Below are positions 61,543 through 64,000 of a stretch of DNA of 64,000 nucleotides, one piece after another. The notes beneath the pieces are model-generated. The model saw only the letters and a program-made list of their open reading frames with translations. It did not search any database and was not told the DNA's origin. Origin of the DNA: an uncultured Polaribacter sp. (lineage in GTDB: Bacteria; Bacteroidota; Bacteroidia; Flavobacteriales; Flavobacteriaceae). The translations under genes were made by a program, and so were the position numbers. Positions within the stretch are counted from its first letter, which is position 1. Each line of letters opens with the position of its first letter. The DNA is taken from assembly GCF_947496195.1 (NCBI RefSeq), contig NZ_CANMBY010000001.1, positions 1,302,001 through 1,366,000 on the forward strand. The letters are read 5' to 3'.

Positions 61543-62661
61543 TTATAGCTGGTCAAATACTTTAGATATTCTTTTTGTAATGTCTTCTATAGAACCCACT
61601 CCATCTATACCAAAATATTTATTTTGTGCATCAAAATAATCTTTTAAAATAGCTGTTTTAGTGTTGTATTCGTTAAAACGATTTCTAATTTTTACTTCAT
61701 CTGTATCATCAGTTCTACCACTAGTTTTTCCTCTCTCTAATAAACGAGTTACTAAAATATCTTCTGGTACTTCTAAAGCAATCATAGCATTTATTTGTTC
61801 TCCTTTATCGCTTAAAAAAGCATCTAAAGCTTCTGCTTGTGATTGAGTTCTTGGAAAACCATCAAAAATAAAGCCTTGTGCATCAGCATTTTTTTCTACT
61901 TCTGCTTTAAGCATATTTATAGTTACTTCATCTGGCACTAAATCGCCTTCATCCATATATTTTTTAGCTAAAAGACCAAGTTCGGTTTGATTTTTAATAT
62001 TAAATCGAAACACATCTCCTGTAGATATGTGTACCAAATTGTACATATCTTTTAAAAATGCTGCTTGAGTTCCTTTTCCTGCACCTGGAGGGCCAAATAA
62101 TACAATGTTTTTCATTTTTGGTGTTGTTGTTAATTGGTATATTTCTGGATAATTTCTGCCTAAACCATTATAGTCTAAACCATATCCCACAATAAATTTA
62201 TCGTCAATACTTTTACCTATATAATTTATAGGTAATTCTTTTCTAAATACATCAGGCTTAAAAAATAAAGTAGCTACTTTAAGTTGTTTTACATTCTGAT
62301 GCCTAAATATATTATAAATTTCTTGTAGTGTTGTACCTGTATCTATGATATCTTCTAAAATGATTACAGTTCTATCTGTTAAATCTTCATTTATACCTAC
62401 AAGTTGTTTTACATTTTCTGAAGTTTTAGTTCCCTGATAAGAAGCTAATTTTACAAATGAAACTTCACAATCTCCATTATATTCTCTAATAAAATCTGCT
62501 GCAAATAAGAAACAACCATTTAAAATACCAACAAATATTGGCACTTCTCCTTTTGGTAATTCTGCTTTAACTTGCTCTGCTAAGTGTTTTACAATTGCTT
62601 TAATTTCAACCTTATTAATGTAAGGTTTAAAATATAAATCTTGAAGTCTTATGATGCTCAT
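61543..62661 (-). CDS. Hypoxanthine phosphoribosyltransferase-adenylate kinase fusion
   Basis: Bifunctional protein of 372 residues. Residues 1 to about 178 are an HPRT with GILNGCFLFAADF, the PRPP motif VIILEDIIDTGTTL and YIGKSIDDKFIVGYGLDY. Residues about 183-372 are an adenylate kinase with P-loop FGPPGAGKGTQ, ISTGDVFR, FDGFPRT and a short lid (GKTSGRTDD) without zinc Cys. An internal Met at the Adk junction could allow separate translation of the kinase. The fusion is known in Bacteroidota. The -7 element TATATTTG is only 6 bases before the ATG. Ade at 55879 makes its hypoxanthine substrate. Confidence 0.95.
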   Translation of the reverse strand: MSIIRLQDLYFKPYINKVEIKAIVKHLAEQVKAELPKGEVPIFVGILNGCFLFAADFIREYNGDCEVSFVKLASYQGTKTSENVKQLVGINEDLTDRTVIILEDIIDTGTTLQEIYNIFRHQNVKQLKVATLFFKPDVFRKELPINYIGKSIDDKFIVGYGLDYNGLGRNYPEIYQLTTTPKMKNIVLFGPPGAGKGTQAAFLKDMYNLVHISTGDVFRFNIKNQTELGLLAKKYMDEGDLVPDEVTINMLKAEVEKNADAQGFIFDGFPRTQSQAEALDAFLSDKGEQINAMIALEVPEDILVTRLLERGKTSGRTDDTDEVKIRNRFNEYNTKTAILKDYFDAQNKYFGIDGVGSIEDITKRISKVFDQL

Positions 62662-62667
62662 TTGTTA

Positions 62668-62675
62668 CAAATATA
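62668..62675 (-). promoter_or_regulatory. -7 promoter element of the HPRT-Adk gene
   Basis: TATATTTG on the minus strand, 6 bases before the ATG at 62661, implying a very short or absent leader. Confidence 0.55.
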
Positions 62676-62693
62676 AAAGCTATTAGAGTAATG

Positions 62694-62730
62694 AAAAAAC
62701 CGTTTTGAAACTCATTCAAAACGGTTTTTT
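62694..62730 (-). terminator. Intrinsic terminator of secDF
   Basis: AAAAAACCGTTTTGAA (62694-62709), loop ACTCA, TTCAAAACGGTTTTTT (62715-62730): a perfect 16-bp stem symmetrical on both strands, 17 bases after the secDF stop. Confidence 0.9.
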
Positions 62731-62747
62731 ATTATTTATAAAAAGAA

Positions 62748-64000
62748 TTATTTATTCTTTTCTTCTTTTTTAGAAGTGTCATACATAATTGGTGTTGCTA
62801 CAAATAAAGAAGAATATGTACCAACTGCTACACCTACAATTAATGCAAACATAAATCCTCTAATTGAGTCTCCACCAAAAGAAAATATTGCTAACATAAC
62901 TAGTAAAGTTGTAAGAGAAGTATTTATAGTTCTTCCTAATGTAGAACTTAATGCTTTATCTACTACCTCACTATACTGCCATTTTGTATGTATACCAGCA
63001 AATTCTCTAATTCTATCAAATATAACCACAGTATCGTTTAATGAGTAACCTACTACTGTAAGAATTGCTGCTATAAACGATTGACCAATCTCCATATCAA
63101 AAGGCATTACCTTATAGAAGATAGAGAAAACACCTAATACAATTAATACATCATGGAATACAGCTACAACTGCACCAATAGAGAATGATACTTTTCTAAA
63201 ACGTAATAAGATGTATAAGAAAACTACTAATAGAGATCCAAATACTGCATATAATGCTGATGTTTTTATATCATCTGCAATTGTTGGTTCTACTTTAACG
63301 TAACTCATTACTCCTGCACCTTCTTTTTCAAATCCTGGCTTAAAGTTTTCGTAAGACAAATCACCTAAATAAGATTTTAAACCTGTATATAAAGTGTTTT
63401 GTACTTCTTCATCAACTTCTACACCTTCTTCATCAATTCTAAATACAGTAGTTATTTTTAATTGATTATCTGTACCATACGTTTTTACTTCTGGAGCTGT
63501 ACCAAAAGCGTCTTTTAAAGTACCAGCAACTTCTGTTGCACTCATGTCTTGGTCAAAACGAACAACATAAGAACGACCACCTTTAAAGTCTACACCTTGT
63601 TTTAATCCTATAGTAAAAATAGATACTAACCCTCCAATAATAATAGCACCAGAGATAAAGTATGCAATTTTACGTTTCTTTAAGAATTCTACATTTATAT
63701 TTTGGAACCATCCTTTAGAAAAAGAGGTGTTAAATGTTAAGTTAGTTCCTTTATTAACTGCACCATCAATTAAAATACGAGTAATAAAAACTGCTGTAAA
63801 TAATGAAGTTGCAATACCAATCATTAATGTTAATGCAAAACCTTTAATTGGCCCTGTACCAAAAACATAAAGTATAATACCTGTTAATAAAGTAGTAATA
63901 TTGGCATCAATAATTGCAGATAAAGCTCCTTTTACAGAGAACCCTTCTTCTACAGATTGCTTTAATCCTTTTTTCTTAAATAATCCTTCTTTAATTCTTT
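62748..64000 (-). CDS. secDF: Protein translocase SecDF fusion (C-terminal part only)
   Basis: Part of the fused SecD-SecF subunit that uses proton motive force to complete protein export. Reading on from the Met at 63824 back to the window edge, the frame stays open and contains the SecD segment DANITTLLTGIILYVFGTGP, so the Met is internal. The SecF half follows: VDFKGGRSYVVRF, then a periplasmic domain, TVVGYSLNDTVVIFDRIRE and STLGRTINTSLTTLLVML, ending with a charged tail. Fusion of SecD and SecF is the rule in Bacteroidota. The N-terminal part lies beyond base 64000. Confidence 0.95.
   Translation of the reverse strand, partial: RIKEGLFKKKGLKQSVEEGFSVKGALSAIIDANITTLLTGIILYVFGTGPIKGFALTLMIGIATSLFTAVFITRILIDGAVNKGTNLTFNTSFSKGWFQNINVEFLKKRKIAYFISGAIIIGGLVSIFTIGLKQGVDFKGGRSYVVRFDQDMSATEVAGTLKDAFGTAPEVKTYGTDNQLKITTVFRIDEEGVEVDEEVQNTLYTGLKSYLGDLSYENFKPGFEKEGAGVMSYVKVEPTIADDIKTSALYAVFGSLLVVFLYILLRFRKVSFSIGAVVAVFHDVLIVLGVFSIFYKVMPFDMEIGQSFIAAILTVVGYSLNDTVVIFDRIREFAGIHTKWQYSEVVDKALSSTLGRTINTSLTTLLVMLAIFSFGGDSIRGFMFALIVGVAVGTYSSLFVATPIMYDTSKKEEKNK

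Noticed and set aside
1..64000. CRISPR arrays, insertion sequences, phage genes, toxin-antitoxin or defence systems
   Set aside because: No spaced repeats, transposase, integrase or defence domains were seen; the window looks like a stable chromosomal core with one catabolic island.

Overview
The window is chromosomal DNA from a low-GC, AT-rich member of the Bacteroidota, almost certainly a Flavobacteriaceae species of the Polaribacter/Tenacibaculum kind. This is an inference from gene content: a fused SecDF, a fused HPRT-adenylate kinase, Rho with a long Asn/Lys-rich insert, DUF4293, DUF1599, DUF4920, DUF4197 and DUF5522 proteins, MnmD, and many short lipoproteins. Promoter grammar agrees. 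The Bacteroidota -7 element TAnnTTTG lies 3 to 25 bases upstream of many start codons, and Shine-Dalgarno sequences are mostly absent. TTG and GTG starts are common. I see no phage, insertion sequence, integrase, rRNA or CRISPR array. One tRNA is present.

Layout. 1-4400: end of a PpiD-type periplasmic foldase, rho, DUF4293. 4500-7960: a two-component island (LuxR-type response regulator, a lipoprotein built of two tandem repeats, a TPR sensor kinase) preceded by three palindromic boxes. 7950-16090: housekeeping genes (YfcE-type phosphoesterase, truA, MsbA-type ABC exporter, cdaA-folP-LOG operon, DUF1599, a DoxX/MauE-like membrane protein, crcB, a crotonase). 16090-20100: DUF1684 lipoprotein, a possible attenuator leader, an MFS exporter, a Ca/Na antiporter, two small conserved proteins and tRNA-Arg(ACG). 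20398-25800: two tandem membrane-anchored PAS paralogues, then clpS, prmA, a conserved 135-residue protein, tpiA, a TlpA-like lipoprotein and pyrF. 25930-30610: a minus-strand operon of CocE-type hydrolase, DUF4174, Baeyer-Villiger-type flavin monooxygenase, DUF5522 and DUF4197. 30716-41400: DJ-1-like lipoprotein, YgiQ radical SAM protein, ilvE, DUF4920, mnmD, ruvC, hemW, a cyclase-family protein, an alpha/beta hydrolase, corA and MmcQ/YjbR.

The most interesting block is 41379-51206. A divergent AraC-type regulator faces a tight six-gene run that encodes a complete route from trans-4-hydroxy-L-proline to 2-oxoglutarate: two-cysteine 4-hydroxyproline 2-epimerase, DadA-like FAD oxidase, DapA-family deaminase and 2-oxoglutarate-semialdehyde dehydrogenase. 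Two exported peptidases, a DUF885 metallopeptidase and a DPP-IV-type S9 peptidase, are interleaved among these genes. The whole looks like a unit for using hydroxyproline-containing peptides such as collagen fragments.

The right end (51218-64000) returns to general functions: 5-formyl-THF cyclo-ligase, a very large beta-propeller/amidohydrolase, an M23 peptidase, adenine deaminase, PhnA, DUF456, TPR and TonB-like proteins, Obg, the HPRT-Adk fusion, and the SecF-containing end of secDF, which runs off the window.

Where a -7 promoter motif falls inside the longest reading frame I moved the start downstream (DUF4293, YfcE, DUF1599, ClpS, DUF4920, M23). Four short genes below the usual size cutoff were added: 13866, 19585, 26663 and 35962.
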